Shown here piece by piece: positions 16,071 through 23,996 of a DNA stretch of 64,000 nucleotides. Positions within the stretch are counted from its first letter, which is position 1, and every line of letters starts with the position of its first letter. The notes beneath the pieces were generated by a model. It was not told the origin of the DNA, ran no database searches, and saw nothing but the letters and a program-made list of their open reading frames with translations. This DNA comes from Methylobacterium sp. DB0501 (lineage in GTDB: Bacteria; Pseudomonadota; Alphaproteobacteria; Rhizobiales; Beijerinckiaceae), in NCBI RefSeq assembly GCF_011043735.1, contig NZ_JAAKGV010000026.1, positions 1 to 64,000 on the forward strand, in the 5' to 3' direction. A program made the position numbers and the translations under genes.

Positions 16071-16286
16071 ATGTGGCCGCAATGTCATCCGCGCCGCTGG
16101 GCTCGCGTGCGGGCGCGGGCCCGGATCATGCGCGCCCGCTACGGTGGCGATGCCTATTATCTGGCCCGGGAGCGGGCGCGGCGTCCGGACGGGCGGCGGA
16201 CCTGCTTCTGGACGCGCGTCGCGGTCGAACTGGCCCGCCTGGACGGACGGGAGATCGGTGTCGGGACGAGCGACCGGTGGCGCTGA
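16071..16286 (+). CDS. hypothetical protein, 71 aa
   Basis: A small, strongly basic protein (MWPQCHPRRWARVRARARIM, then RYGGDAYYLARERARRPDGRR). It starts 15 nt after the preceding small gene and may be translated with it. The Arg content suggests nucleic-acid contact, but composition alone is weak evidence in DNA this GC-rich. No family was recognised; it could be a chance frame. Confidence 0.4.
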   Translation: MWPQCHPRRWARVRARARIMRARYGGDAYYLARERARRPDGRRTCFWTRVAVELARLDGREIGVGTSDRWR

Positions 16287-16340
16287 CGGCCTCGGTCCGA
16301 TGATCGCCGCCGGGTACAGGCGAGCGACTGCGGCACGTGG

Positions 16341-16381
16341 CCGAAAAACAATCGGCGCGCCTCTCGTCGGAGAGGCGCGCC
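16341..16381 (-). terminator. strong intrinsic terminator
   Basis: A perfect 12-bp stem, GGCGCGCCTCTC (16354-16365) and GAGAGGCGCGCC (16370-16381), has a 4-nt loop. On the minus strand it is followed by GATTGTTTTTCGG. This is the best Rho-independent terminator in the window. It would end transcripts from the zincin operon or from the 34-aa frame just upstream of it. Confidence 0.8.
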
Positions 16382-16410
16382 GCAAGGTGGTTCTTGGTCT
16401 CAGGAAAGAA

Positions 16411-16515
16411 CTAAGGCCGCTCGTAGACAATCTCCCCGTCACAATCTGTGTCCGCCGCGCAACACCCGAGACCAGTCGATACAATCTCGACCTGCGATAG
16501 GTGGATACCGGCCAT
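16411..16515 (-). CDS. possible 34-aa peptide with three Cys
   Basis: A short frame, ATG at 16515 to TAG at 16411, reads MAGIHLSQVEIVSTGLGCCA and ends ADTDCDGEIVYERP. A GAGGAGA sequence lies about 12 nt upstream. The strong terminator begins 30 nt after the stop, so this could be an independent small transcript unit or the last cistron of the zincin operon. The three Cys residues near the middle are notable. It is too short to classify, and chance is possible. The rest of 16516-16714 shows nothing else. Confidence 0.3.
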   Translation of the reverse strand: MAGIHLSQVEIVSTGLGCCAADTDCDGEIVYERP

Positions 16516-16714
16516 GTTCTGCTGACGTTCTCCTCAAAGCGGCAGGAACTGTTCAAAATGATGAGCGCATCGGCGTCACCCGCGTCGATCGAATACAGGA
16601 TACACGACATCGGGAGCAGGGCTCGAACGAAAGCCGGCGGGCGTCTGCCGTGAGACCGGGATCGGATCGCCTGGTTGCCGAGCAGGCGAGCACGAGGAGC
16701 CGGGCGGGCGACGC

Positions 16715-17494
16715 TCATGACGCCGCCCTCGCCTCGGTCCCAGCCCCGAACGGGACGATGCGCCGGACCGCGACCGGCCGGGTGTCGGCGGCCTGGGCCA
16801 GGCGCTCGATGAGAGCGAGGTCCGCGTCCGAGCACGGCCCGCGCACCTCGATGTCGATCCAGTGTCCGGAGCGGCCGACATGGCTGTCGCGCAGCCGGTG
16901 GTTCGAGGAGGTGTAGAAGCTCTCGTTCGGCTCGACGAGCCGCACGCGCGAGGTGAGGAACAGGATGCCCGCGCCGAGATTGCCGCAGAAGATCAGCTCG
17001 TCGGCCGGCGTGGTCTTCGGGCCGCCGCCGACCGCGCGCTTCCCGATCTGCCGGAACGCGGCGTCGAAGGTGGCCGGGTTCGGGGTGGTGCGCGCCTGCG
17101 TCGGGGCGTGGAAGATCCACGGCGGCCGGTGCGGGTCGATCCGGCCGATGGCGATCTGGTGCAGCAGATCGCCGAAGCTGTGGGGATCGGCCGGATAGGG
17201 GCAGGTCCGCCACAGGGCGCGGATGGTCCGGCGCAGCGCGGGGTCGAAGGTGAACAGCCGGGCGCGCATCCGCCGCCAATCGGCGGCGCGCTGGGAGCGG
17301 CGCGCGCGCTCGGCCTCGCCCCACCAGACGGCGCGGCGGGCCATCTCCGCATCGACGCCGTGCTGGCGGGCCGCGATGGCCTCGGCGAAGAGCGGCAGGG
17401 CCTCGCGCTCCAGGCGCTGCTTGCGCAGGAACGCCGCGCGCTTGCGCGTGGTCTCTCGGTAGGGTTCGGAGCGGGGCGAGGGGCGGAAGCGCAT
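16715..17494 (-). CDS. hypothetical protein paired with the zincin, 259 aa
   Basis: Unrecognised. It starts at 17494, overlapping the stop of the zincin gene by one base (TGATG), so the two are translationally coupled. The N-terminal half is very basic and helical (RKRAAFLRKQRLEREALPLF, RAVWWGEAERARRSQRAADW). The middle has LLHQIAIGRIDPHRPPWIFH, and the C-terminal half looks beta-rich (ELIFCGNLGAGILFLTSRV). There is no signal peptide or transmembrane segment. The tight coupling suggests a functional partner of the ArdC-type protein. Confidence 0.65.
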   Translation of the reverse strand: MRFRPSPRSEPYRETTRKRAAFLRKQRLEREALPLFAEAIAARQHGVDAEMARRAVWWGEAERARRSQRAADWRRMRARLFTFDPALRRTIRALWRTCPYPADPHSFGDLLHQIAIGRIDPHRPPWIFHAPTQARTTPNPATFDAAFRQIGKRAVGGGPKTTPADELIFCGNLGAGILFLTSRVRLVEPNESFYTSSNHRLRDSHVGRSGHWIDIEVRGPCSDADLALIERLAQAADTRPVAVRRIVPFGAGTEARAAS

Positions 17495-18498
17495 CAGGCC
17501 GCCTCCGCCACGGCCGCCACCGGCAAGGCGGCATCGCCGTCCTCGGCCGAGGCGGACGGCTCCCCGTCGGGCAGGCGGGCGAGCAGCCAGTCGGCGGCCT
17601 TGCTGGCGTGCGAGGCGGCGCGTACGATCGCCCGCTCGTCCTCGCGCAGGACCTCGAGCCAGGAGCCGATGTAGTCGGCGTGCCGCACCGTCGGCACGAT
17701 GCCGAGGCTGGCGCAGACGAAGGCCGCGGAAATCTCCGCGACGAGTTCTTCCCGAGCGTAGCAGGGGCTGCCGTGCCGGCCCTTCATCTCCCGGTTCAGG
17801 CGCGAGGAATGACCACTCGCGTGGCCCAGCTCATGGGCCGCGGTCCGGTGGAAGTTCACCGGCTCGTGGAAGGCCTCCGGCGGGGGCAGCACGACCACGT
17901 CGTCGGCCGGGCGGTAGAAGGCCCTGTCGCCGCCGATGCGGATGGTGACGCCGGAGGCCTCCATCAGCGCGCGGAAGCGCGGCTCGATCAGGTCCTCGCG
18001 CGGGGGCGGCGGGGGCACGGTGAGCTCCTCCGGCAGGCCGTCGCACTGCGCACAGTTGAAGACCGTGTACTGCTTCAGGAAGGCGATCGAGCGCGCCTCC
18101 TCACCCTCCCGCGCGGCACGCGCGCGCTCCTGCTCGGGGGTGAAGCGGTCGGCGTAGACGACCGGAGTGCCGCGCTCGCCCCGGCGCACGCAGCCTCCGA
18201 GGCCGAGGGCCTGGCGAAACGTGAGCCAGCGCTGGGTGGCGTAGCCGGCCGCGATGCCGGCAGCCCATAGAAGCATGACGTTGATGCCGGAATAGGCTCT
18301 GGCCGTGGCGGCGTTGCGGGGCATGGCCACCGCGGCGGTGCCGGGCCCGGCGCTCCAGGGCTGGACCCAGGGCACGCAGCCGGCCTCGAGCTGGGCGACG
18401 ATCGTGTCGGTGATCTGCCGGTACAGGTCGACGCGCGGGACGGGAGCTGCATCGGCGCGGGGGCGGCGGGCTGTCCGGGACGAGGGGCGGCGGGCCAT
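17494..18498 (-). CDS. ArdC-like antirestriction zincin
   Basis: A 334-aa protein with the ArdC architecture. The N-terminal ssDNA-binding domain (residues about 22-140) includes ITDTIVAQLEAGCVPWVQPW and the YSGINVMLLW motif. A zincin-like metallopeptidase domain follows with the HELGHASGH active site (HExxH) at about 217-225, then ELVAEISAAFVCASLGI with the downstream Glu. ArdC proteins of conjugative plasmids protect incoming DNA from restriction. The CxxC of FNCAQCDGL is an extra feature. The leader hairpin L3 precedes it, and the partner gene at 16715 overlaps its end. Confidence 0.85.
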   Translation of the reverse strand: MARRPSSRTARRPRADAAPVPRVDLYRQITDTIVAQLEAGCVPWVQPWSAGPGTAAVAMPRNAATARAYSGINVMLLWAAGIAAGYATQRWLTFRQALGLGGCVRRGERGTPVVYADRFTPEQERARAAREGEEARSIAFLKQYTVFNCAQCDGLPEELTVPPPPPREDLIEPRFRALMEASGVTIRIGGDRAFYRPADDVVVLPPPEAFHEPVNFHRTAAHELGHASGHSSRLNREMKGRHGSPCYAREELVAEISAAFVCASLGIVPTVRHADYIGSWLEVLREDERAIVRAASHASKAADWLLARLPDGEPSASAEDGDAALPVAAVAEAA

Positions 18499-18510
18499 CG
18501 GCGGGCTTTC

Positions 18511-18555
18511 GCGACGGGCGCCGGAGCCTCTCTCCGGCCTGATCTCCCGTCACGC
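18511..18555 (-). promoter_or_regulatory. leader hairpin L3 of the zincin gene
   Basis: On the minus strand GACGGG (18546-18551 complement) pairs with CCCGTC (18513-18518 complement). Inside them GCCGGAG-AGAGG-CTCCGGC forms a 7-bp stem. The sequence between the outer stem and the start codon reads GCGAAAGC, as in L4. It ends 13-14 nt before the ATG at 18498. Confidence 0.6.
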
Positions 18556-18812
18556 CGTTCCGGCTTCCTCTCACTCCGGCACGCCCCTCCCCAAGAAACC
18601 GAGAGGTGATGTTTGACCGATCCTGTCGCGAGCGGCCGGGGTTTCAGTCCGATAGAGATACACCTTTAGTGAACTGCGTGGAATAACTGCTTGAGATGGA
18701 TTTCTGTCGATTTGCTTCGGAGCGGAGATTGGCACAGCAGAGTGGTCGCTCGGGGTGGGTTTCTGCCCGTCCGCTATCGAGCTGCCAGCCGGCGAAAGCG
18801 GACGGTGGTACA

Positions 18813-19304
18813 TCACGGCCGATGCACGACGACTTCAAAAGCCTCGTCCAATGAGGGTGGTATGAAGTAAGTGGTGAATAGGTCAAATTCTTCGTTGCTG
18901 ACGATAAATTCGTGCTCCCCGCTTTCATTTCTGCGTCGGAGGCGAGCTTTGCAAACCTGATCTGGCACATCGAGGTAGTGAAGCTGGTGCGCGCAGCGCG
19001 CATCCTCGAACAGGGTCCGCATTCACGCGCGGCTATTCAGAGTATTGGCGGGGAAGTCGAGCACGACAGAAAGCCCGTTGCGGAGTAAATCGACCAAATG
19101 CGCCCCGATGGCACTTCTCAAGCGTGTCGAGTTGCGAACGTAATCGTCCAAAGTTTTTTGCTCTCCGGGATATAAGCGAGAAAGCCAATGGTCCTCTCGC
19201 ACAATTACCGTGCTCGACCGGCGGCCCAACTCGGTAACGAGAGTCGATTTCCCAGCCGCGATCTTCCCGCACACGAGGTGCAGTGTAGTCTTGTTCGTAG
19301 ACAT
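18813..19304 (-). pseudogene. P-loop kinase-like protein, broken by TGA
   Basis: The frame from ATG 19304 encodes TTLHLVCGKIAAGKSTLVTE with a Walker A loop, as in small AAA/zeta-toxin-like kinases. It runs to TGA at 19023-19025. The same frame continues with MRTLFEDARCAHQLHYLDVP and the family's expected C-terminal half to 18813. The stop falls where relatives usually carry Trp, so a TGG to TGA change is the simplest explanation. Both halves look otherwise intact, which suggests a recent mutation. The remaining 18556-18812 holds no gene. Confidence 0.75.
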
Positions 19305-19867
19305 GCATAAGGACCTTGCGAGACGCTAAAACGTCATGATGTTCACACGGACAGCCCCGGCCCGACGCATCAGGCCGGGCGGTTAATTCGTCCGATGGTC
19401 GCGAGAACCGCGATGTGAACAAGGAAGGTCATGCTCGGATGATGCCAGCCCATGCATGTCCGGTCCAGCCTCGCGTGTCCGGTTTCAGCTTTCAAAGGGC
19501 GATGCGTGAGCGTTGAGGATGGGTCGGGAAGCGGGATGGCTGCTCAGGGTGGGGAGCGGTAGTTGGCGCGACGCCCGGAAGCGGTCCTTCGGCTTCGCGG
19601 CCGATTAGGTCGTTCAGAGCACGACAGGACCAGCCTAGAGACGGACATGCGACATCAATGTTCTCAATAGAAATTTTAAAAAGCAATGACTGAACGGAGA
19701 TCAAGGAAAAAGATTTTGGAAATGCCTTGCATATGCTATTATATTAGCTGTAATTCTAGATTTATGTAATACGTAATTCCGTATAATACTCACAATTCAA
19801 TTCGTAAAAACCCTTCAATGTTGCAGATTATTGAACTTCTCATCAGGCATCATGAAAAATATTTCCA
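19305..19867. other. intergenic stretch, partly AT-rich
   Basis: No gene is supported. The part from 19305 to about 19640 is GC-rich with only shadow frames. From about 19660 to 19867 the base composition becomes AT-rich, including TATTATATTAGCTGTAAT near 19735. This segment continues into the AT-rich 3' end of the RyR gene and may be its terminator region or imported flank. Confidence 0.5.
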
Positions 19868-22600
19868 TCATTTCGCATTTGAATGTTGATATACGACAGC
19901 AGCAAGCCAAACAACTCGAAAATTAGCCTCGCAAATCCGGCGCCAATAATTTCGGACCATCATTCTGTCTTTCTTACGATCGTCCTCGCGCAACTCGTCG
20001 TAGACCACGAGGCAGGGATGGGTACGCCTTGCGAAGTCACGCATTGGGCCTTTAGTCCATCCATTCGCCAGCCTGTGTGCCATCCACCCGTCATGCTCTG
20101 CCTCTGCAAGTCGCTCGATGTTGTGCTCTACCATCATCTCATAATCTTGCTGTTGTACGACGCCGACGATATCGCTCTGCGCAATACTCATCCCGATGAG
20201 AGATAGTACATCAATGATGCGCCGGGCGGCGGCCACGTTGTCCTCTCTTTCCGCTGCGCCAAGGCTCTTGAAACACTTGTCGATATGCGGATCAATCGAG
20301 CTCCCCGCTTGACGGCGATAGGCGTCATGGATGGCGCCCGCCTGCTCCTCCACGGCTTGGTCGGTTCGAAAGGAGGCACTGGCATCGATGATGCGGGTGA
20401 AGGCCGGCCCATCGACGAACATGTCGAGCTGCCGCGGCGGCGGTAGCGCCGACCGTCGGACGGGGACGCCCGCGGGACTGCGCAAGGAGGCCACGAGTTT
20501 ATCGAGCGACCGAGCCCCATGCCGGTACCCGGGGACGAGCAGGAGCGCGTTGAGTAGGTCCGAGTCGATGTCCAGGCGGCCTTCCCCGGGACCAGCGAGC
20601 AGGCTCCGCACGAGTTGCGCGCGCCTGAGCGGAAAGGTTCCGTCGCGCGGGCGTGCCGTCCCTGCTTCGTCTTCCGCGCGCGGATTGGGTCCTAGTACGT
20701 CAAAATAGCCGTCCAGGCGGCTGACGAAGTCAGGGCCCTTGCACGCTTTGAAGGTCTTGGCCGTCTCGGGCACCTTCCCGTTCCGCTTGAAATGTTCGAA
20801 AGTCCAGCTTGTGCCTCCGGCGAAGATCCAGACGGCTCTCCCGGTCGAGTGGGTGAGTTGCCCGTCCTGGAAGTGGCCGTCCTGCATCGGCGCGATCAGG
20901 TATTGCAGCCATTTCCAGTGCTCTGAGTCGAACTCGTCCCAGAGTACGACCGGGACGACGCCTTCGAGGGCGCGGTCGCGGCCGCGATGGAACGGGCCCA
21001 TGAGGTCCGAGGGCTTCTCGAACTGCGAGAGGTTGAACTCCAGCCACGAACGCTCGCCGAACAGCTCGAAGGCGAGTTGCTTGACGCCGAACGACTTGCC
21101 CGCCCCCGGCGGTCCGAACACGCCGAGGCATAGCGGTCGCGTGCGCTTGGTGTCCGCACGGTAGGCGCTCATCAGGGCGTGGAGCCCGCGTAGTGCCTCG
21201 ATCTCTTGGGGATCGATAGCGACCATCTTGCCGAACACCGCGTACGGGATCGCCCCGAGGATTTTGGACGGTCCGTGCGTCACGAGCAGCCGAGCCAAGC
21301 CGGGGACCGGGGCGCGCGGTTCGACGCCGTGCGGCACCTGGGCAGCCTCGACGATCGTCCAGTTGTCGTCCGCGCCCGCCCACGGCACCTCGACGCGGGC
21401 GAACGCCTTCACGGGAAGGCTTGCGGCGACCTTGGCGACCCGCTCGACGGGGAACCCCTCGGGTTTCTCCCCGGCGCTGCCGTGGCCCAGGTCGGCCAAG
21501 TCGCGCATCGCCGCGAGCCCGGCGGCAAGGGCTGCCTCGAACCCGGCACGCCGGATCTTCTCCGGATCCCCGTCCTGCGAGTCCCCCTTCCAGCCCGCTT
21601 CCTCCCAGCCGGCATCTTCGGCGCACCAGAGCGCGAGCGCGGCCGCGAAGGCGGTCAGCCGGCCGGGGACCGTGCCGGCGCGGCTCGCGTTCCAGCGGCC
21701 CTCGATCCCGCCGGGATCGAACATCAGGACTGCCCTCGCCGACGCGCCGACCGGGCGGTCCACCCAGAGGACGCCGTCGAGCGACAGGGCGACGACGAGG
21801 TGGCGCGCGCACGCGAGCTTCCTCAGTTGAGGATCGGTCCGGAGCGCCCGCCGCAGGTCCGCCACCGTTCTCTCCCAGGACAGGCCCCGGCTGATCGCCG
21901 CGCCCTCCGCCCGCAGGTCGTCGGCCGACACCAAGCAGACGGTCCTGTCCAGGCCCTCCTCTTCGAGGCGGCTCCACAGGTCGCCCCGCGCGACCGGCAT
22001 CGTCGTCTTCAGGATGATCCAAGACGGTGGCCCGGGTAGGACGGTCGGCCTGCCGTCGAGCCCTCGGAACAGCCCGGAATCGTAGCGGGCGCCGAGATTG
22101 GCATCATCGAGCACGAAGACGTCGGCCGGAGGAGCGTCCGCTGCCGCGTCGACTTCCGCGGCATCAACCTCCGCGGCCTGGTCCGGCGCCTCGGCAGGGA
22201 AGGGCGCGGATGCCCGGTCCATCCCCTCGCCGAAGCCCAGCAGCCTCGCCCGCCAAACCTTGCGGGGTTCCCGCTCGGGCTCCCGGTCGTCGGTTGGATG
22301 AGGCGCCCAGGTCGCGTAGGCATGGGTGATCTGGCGCGGTCCCGGCCCGGCCGAAAGCTTGAGCTGGACGGAGATTCCCGGGCCACCCCGATGCGGGGCA
22401 GCAGCCGCGATCAGACGGGCGAGGCCGGCAGCCCCACCCCAGGCGTCCACGAAGCGCACGCCGCGGCTGCCGGCGAGGCCGGGTCTGTCCCCCTCGCCCT
22501 CATAGAGATGATGGTCGACGACGAGATCCCCGGTCACTACCACGCGCCGCGGCGCCAGGGCCGTCGCTGCCCGCACGCCGTCCGGCGCCGCGCCGCTCAT
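19868..22600 (-). CDS. PfkB-like / AAA+ / RyR three-domain protein
   Basis: A 910-aa protein; I use the ATG at 22600, but the frame is open to 22711. Residues about 18-330 look like a ribokinase (PfkB)-type fold: VVVTGDLVVDHHLYEG, a GGAAGLARLI turn, WIILKTTMPVARGDLW and LRKLACARHLVVALSLDGVL. Residues about 480-700 form a AAA+ ATPase with GPPGAGKS (Walker A) and VVLWDEFD (Walker B). Residues about 822-895 form a RyR domain: NIERLAEAEHDGWMAHRLAN, then THPCLVVYDELREDD. RyR domains in bacteria are proposed ligand sensors. The gene is divergent from the SIR2 gene across a truncated IS. A defence role is inference. Confidence 0.75.
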   Translation of the reverse strand: MSGAAPDGVRAATALAPRRVVVTGDLVVDHHLYEGEGDRPGLAGSRGVRFVDAWGGAAGLARLIAAAAPHRGGPGISVQLKLSAGPGPRQITHAYATWAPHPTDDREPEREPRKVWRARLLGFGEGMDRASAPFPAEAPDQAAEVDAAEVDAAADAPPADVFVLDDANLGARYDSGLFRGLDGRPTVLPGPPSWIILKTTMPVARGDLWSRLEEEGLDRTVCLVSADDLRAEGAAISRGLSWERTVADLRRALRTDPQLRKLACARHLVVALSLDGVLWVDRPVGASARAVLMFDPGGIEGRWNASRAGTVPGRLTAFAAALALWCAEDAGWEEAGWKGDSQDGDPEKIRRAGFEAALAAGLAAMRDLADLGHGSAGEKPEGFPVERVAKVAASLPVKAFARVEVPWAGADDNWTIVEAAQVPHGVEPRAPVPGLARLLVTHGPSKILGAIPYAVFGKMVAIDPQEIEALRGLHALMSAYRADTKRTRPLCLGVFGPPGAGKSFGVKQLAFELFGERSWLEFNLSQFEKPSDLMGPFHRGRDRALEGVVPVVLWDEFDSEHWKWLQYLIAPMQDGHFQDGQLTHSTGRAVWIFAGGTSWTFEHFKRNGKVPETAKTFKACKGPDFVSRLDGYFDVLGPNPRAEDEAGTARPRDGTFPLRRAQLVRSLLAGPGEGRLDIDSDLLNALLLVPGYRHGARSLDKLVASLRSPAGVPVRRSALPPPRQLDMFVDGPAFTRIIDASASFRTDQAVEEQAGAIHDAYRRQAGSSIDPHIDKCFKSLGAAEREDNVAAARRIIDVLSLIGMSIAQSDIVGVVQQQDYEMMVEHNIERLAEAEHDGWMAHRLANGWTKGPMRDFARRTHPCLVVYDELREDDRKKDRMMVRNYWRRICEANFRVVWLAAVVYQHSNAK

Positions 22601-22777
22601 CGGATGTGCGTTGTGCGCGGGGCAAGGCCGGCGCCTTGGCCGGATCGCCGGCGGGTCGGGCTCGTCCGAGCGGGCGGGCCGCCGCCACACCGCGTCGGCT
22701 CGACGCCGCATCGCAGGACCGTGAGCGCCGCGATGTCCATTCCCGTCTCCTCGGATACGGTCCTCAAACGCAATCTA

Positions 22778-23703
22778 AGCAGCTTGGTTTGATCTTCTCA
22801 ACAGATGAGCGCTGTGATTCGCTTGGGCCTGGATGGAGGCGAGGCGGACTATGGCGGGCCGATCCAGACTGACGGCGACAGCCGAGCAACGCGGGGAACT
22901 GGCGGCTCTGGCGAGCGGCCCGGATCGTCCGCAGGCGGATCGCGCCCGGGCGATCCTTCTGACGGTGTCGGGCTGGACCAACCCGCGCATTGCGGAGGCG
23001 TTCGGGGTACAGGAGAACACGGTGCGGCTCTGGCGATGCGCCTTCCAAAGCGGTGGCCCGGAGGCGTTGCGCAGCCGCGTATCCGCCGGGCCTGTGCCGG
23101 TGAAGGCCGAGGCCGCCCTGCGCGTGGCGGTCCCGTTGCTGAGCGCGCCGGTGACCGACCGGACCAACGGGACCTTGGCCCGGTTGACCGAGGAGATCGA
23201 GCGCCAGGAAGGCGTCACGATCTCGTGCTCGCAACTCTCGAAGGTGCTGCGCCGAAAAGGGGGCTGCGCTACCGGCGCCCGCGTCACACGCTGAACGGGC
23301 GCCAGGACGCGGATGACGTGGCCCGGGTCGGCCTGCGGCTGATCCTGCGCAAGCAGCAGGCGCAAGCCGGCGACACGGTGCTGTTGTTCGGCGACGAGAG
23401 CGAGGCGCTCACCCGTCCCTACCTCGCCCGCGCCTGGGCGCCGCGCGGGGCCGACCTGCGCGTGCCGGCGCCGGGACAGGCCCGCAAGATCGCTATGCTG
23501 GGCGTTCTCGATCATGTCAGCCGCGCCCTCGTCGTGACGACAGCCCGGACCAAGCGCAGCACCGACTTCATCGCCCTGCTGGAGCGGCTCGATGCCCTCT
23601 ACGGGCCCAAGCCCGGTCAGCCGTCCAAGCCGGTGGTGCTGGTCCTCGATAACGGCCCGATCCACACCAGCAAGCTCAGCCATGCCGCGTTGGCAGCTCG
23701 ATG
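22778..23703 (+). mobile_element. IS630-family element, copy A, right end lost
   Basis: The left end, AGCAGCTTGG after TA (22776-22777), matches the left end of the intact copy at 33171. Similarity to that copy continues to about 23703 and then stops. The last part of the transposase and the right inverted repeat are missing. The element lies between the start codons of the two divergent large genes. The sequence from 23704 to 23926 is not recognisable. Confidence 0.75.
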
Positions 23704-23926
23704 CGGAGGCCACCGGCTTCCCGTGGCCGATCCGCGACGCATCGGGGGACCCGACGGGCCCGCGCCGCGGCCGATGCCGCGCACCCTGCTCCGCCCGATG
23801 CCGGCCCTCCGCGACTGGCATTCCGCCCAATCGATCCCGGATCGCTACAGGCCAACTTACTGCACTGCACAATCAAATCTCGTCACTCTGCCCTGCCAGA
23901 TCATGACTATCTTGATAATGATCTGA
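22833..23926 (+). pseudogene. IS630-family transposase, 3' truncated
   Basis: The first frame (22833-23294) is the helix-turn-helix part (MAGRSRLTATAEQRGELAAL, NPRIAEAFGVQENTVRLW). The second, in the -1 frame, carries the catalytic region with LLFGDESEALTRPYLARAWA (first Asp) and VLVLDNGPIHTSK (second Asp). A conserved AAAGGGGGC run at the junction (23256-23264), also present in the intact copy, suggests programmed frameshifting. The third catalytic segment (PELNDIE in the other copy) is absent, so this copy cannot be active. The frame after about 23703 is unrelated sequence. Confidence 0.75.
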
Positions 23927-23951
23927 CGCGCCCCATGCTTGAGGCGCCGAC

Positions 23952-23975
23952 GCCGGCACACGGCTTTATTTTTTT
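23952..23975 (+). terminator. short hairpin with T-run ahead of the SIR2 gene
   Basis: GCCG-GCACA-CGGC is followed by TTTATTTTTTT. The stem is only 4 bp, so strength is doubtful. It ends about 20 nt before the SIR2 start and could block read-through from the IS copy or act as an attenuator. Confidence 0.35.
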
Positions 23976-23996
23976 GTTGCCAAATAGGAAGACATC

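Noticed and set aside
23704-23926. A real gene in the tail after IS630 copy A
   Set aside because: All frames read as GC-rich low-quality sequence on both strands, with no match to the rest of the transposase.
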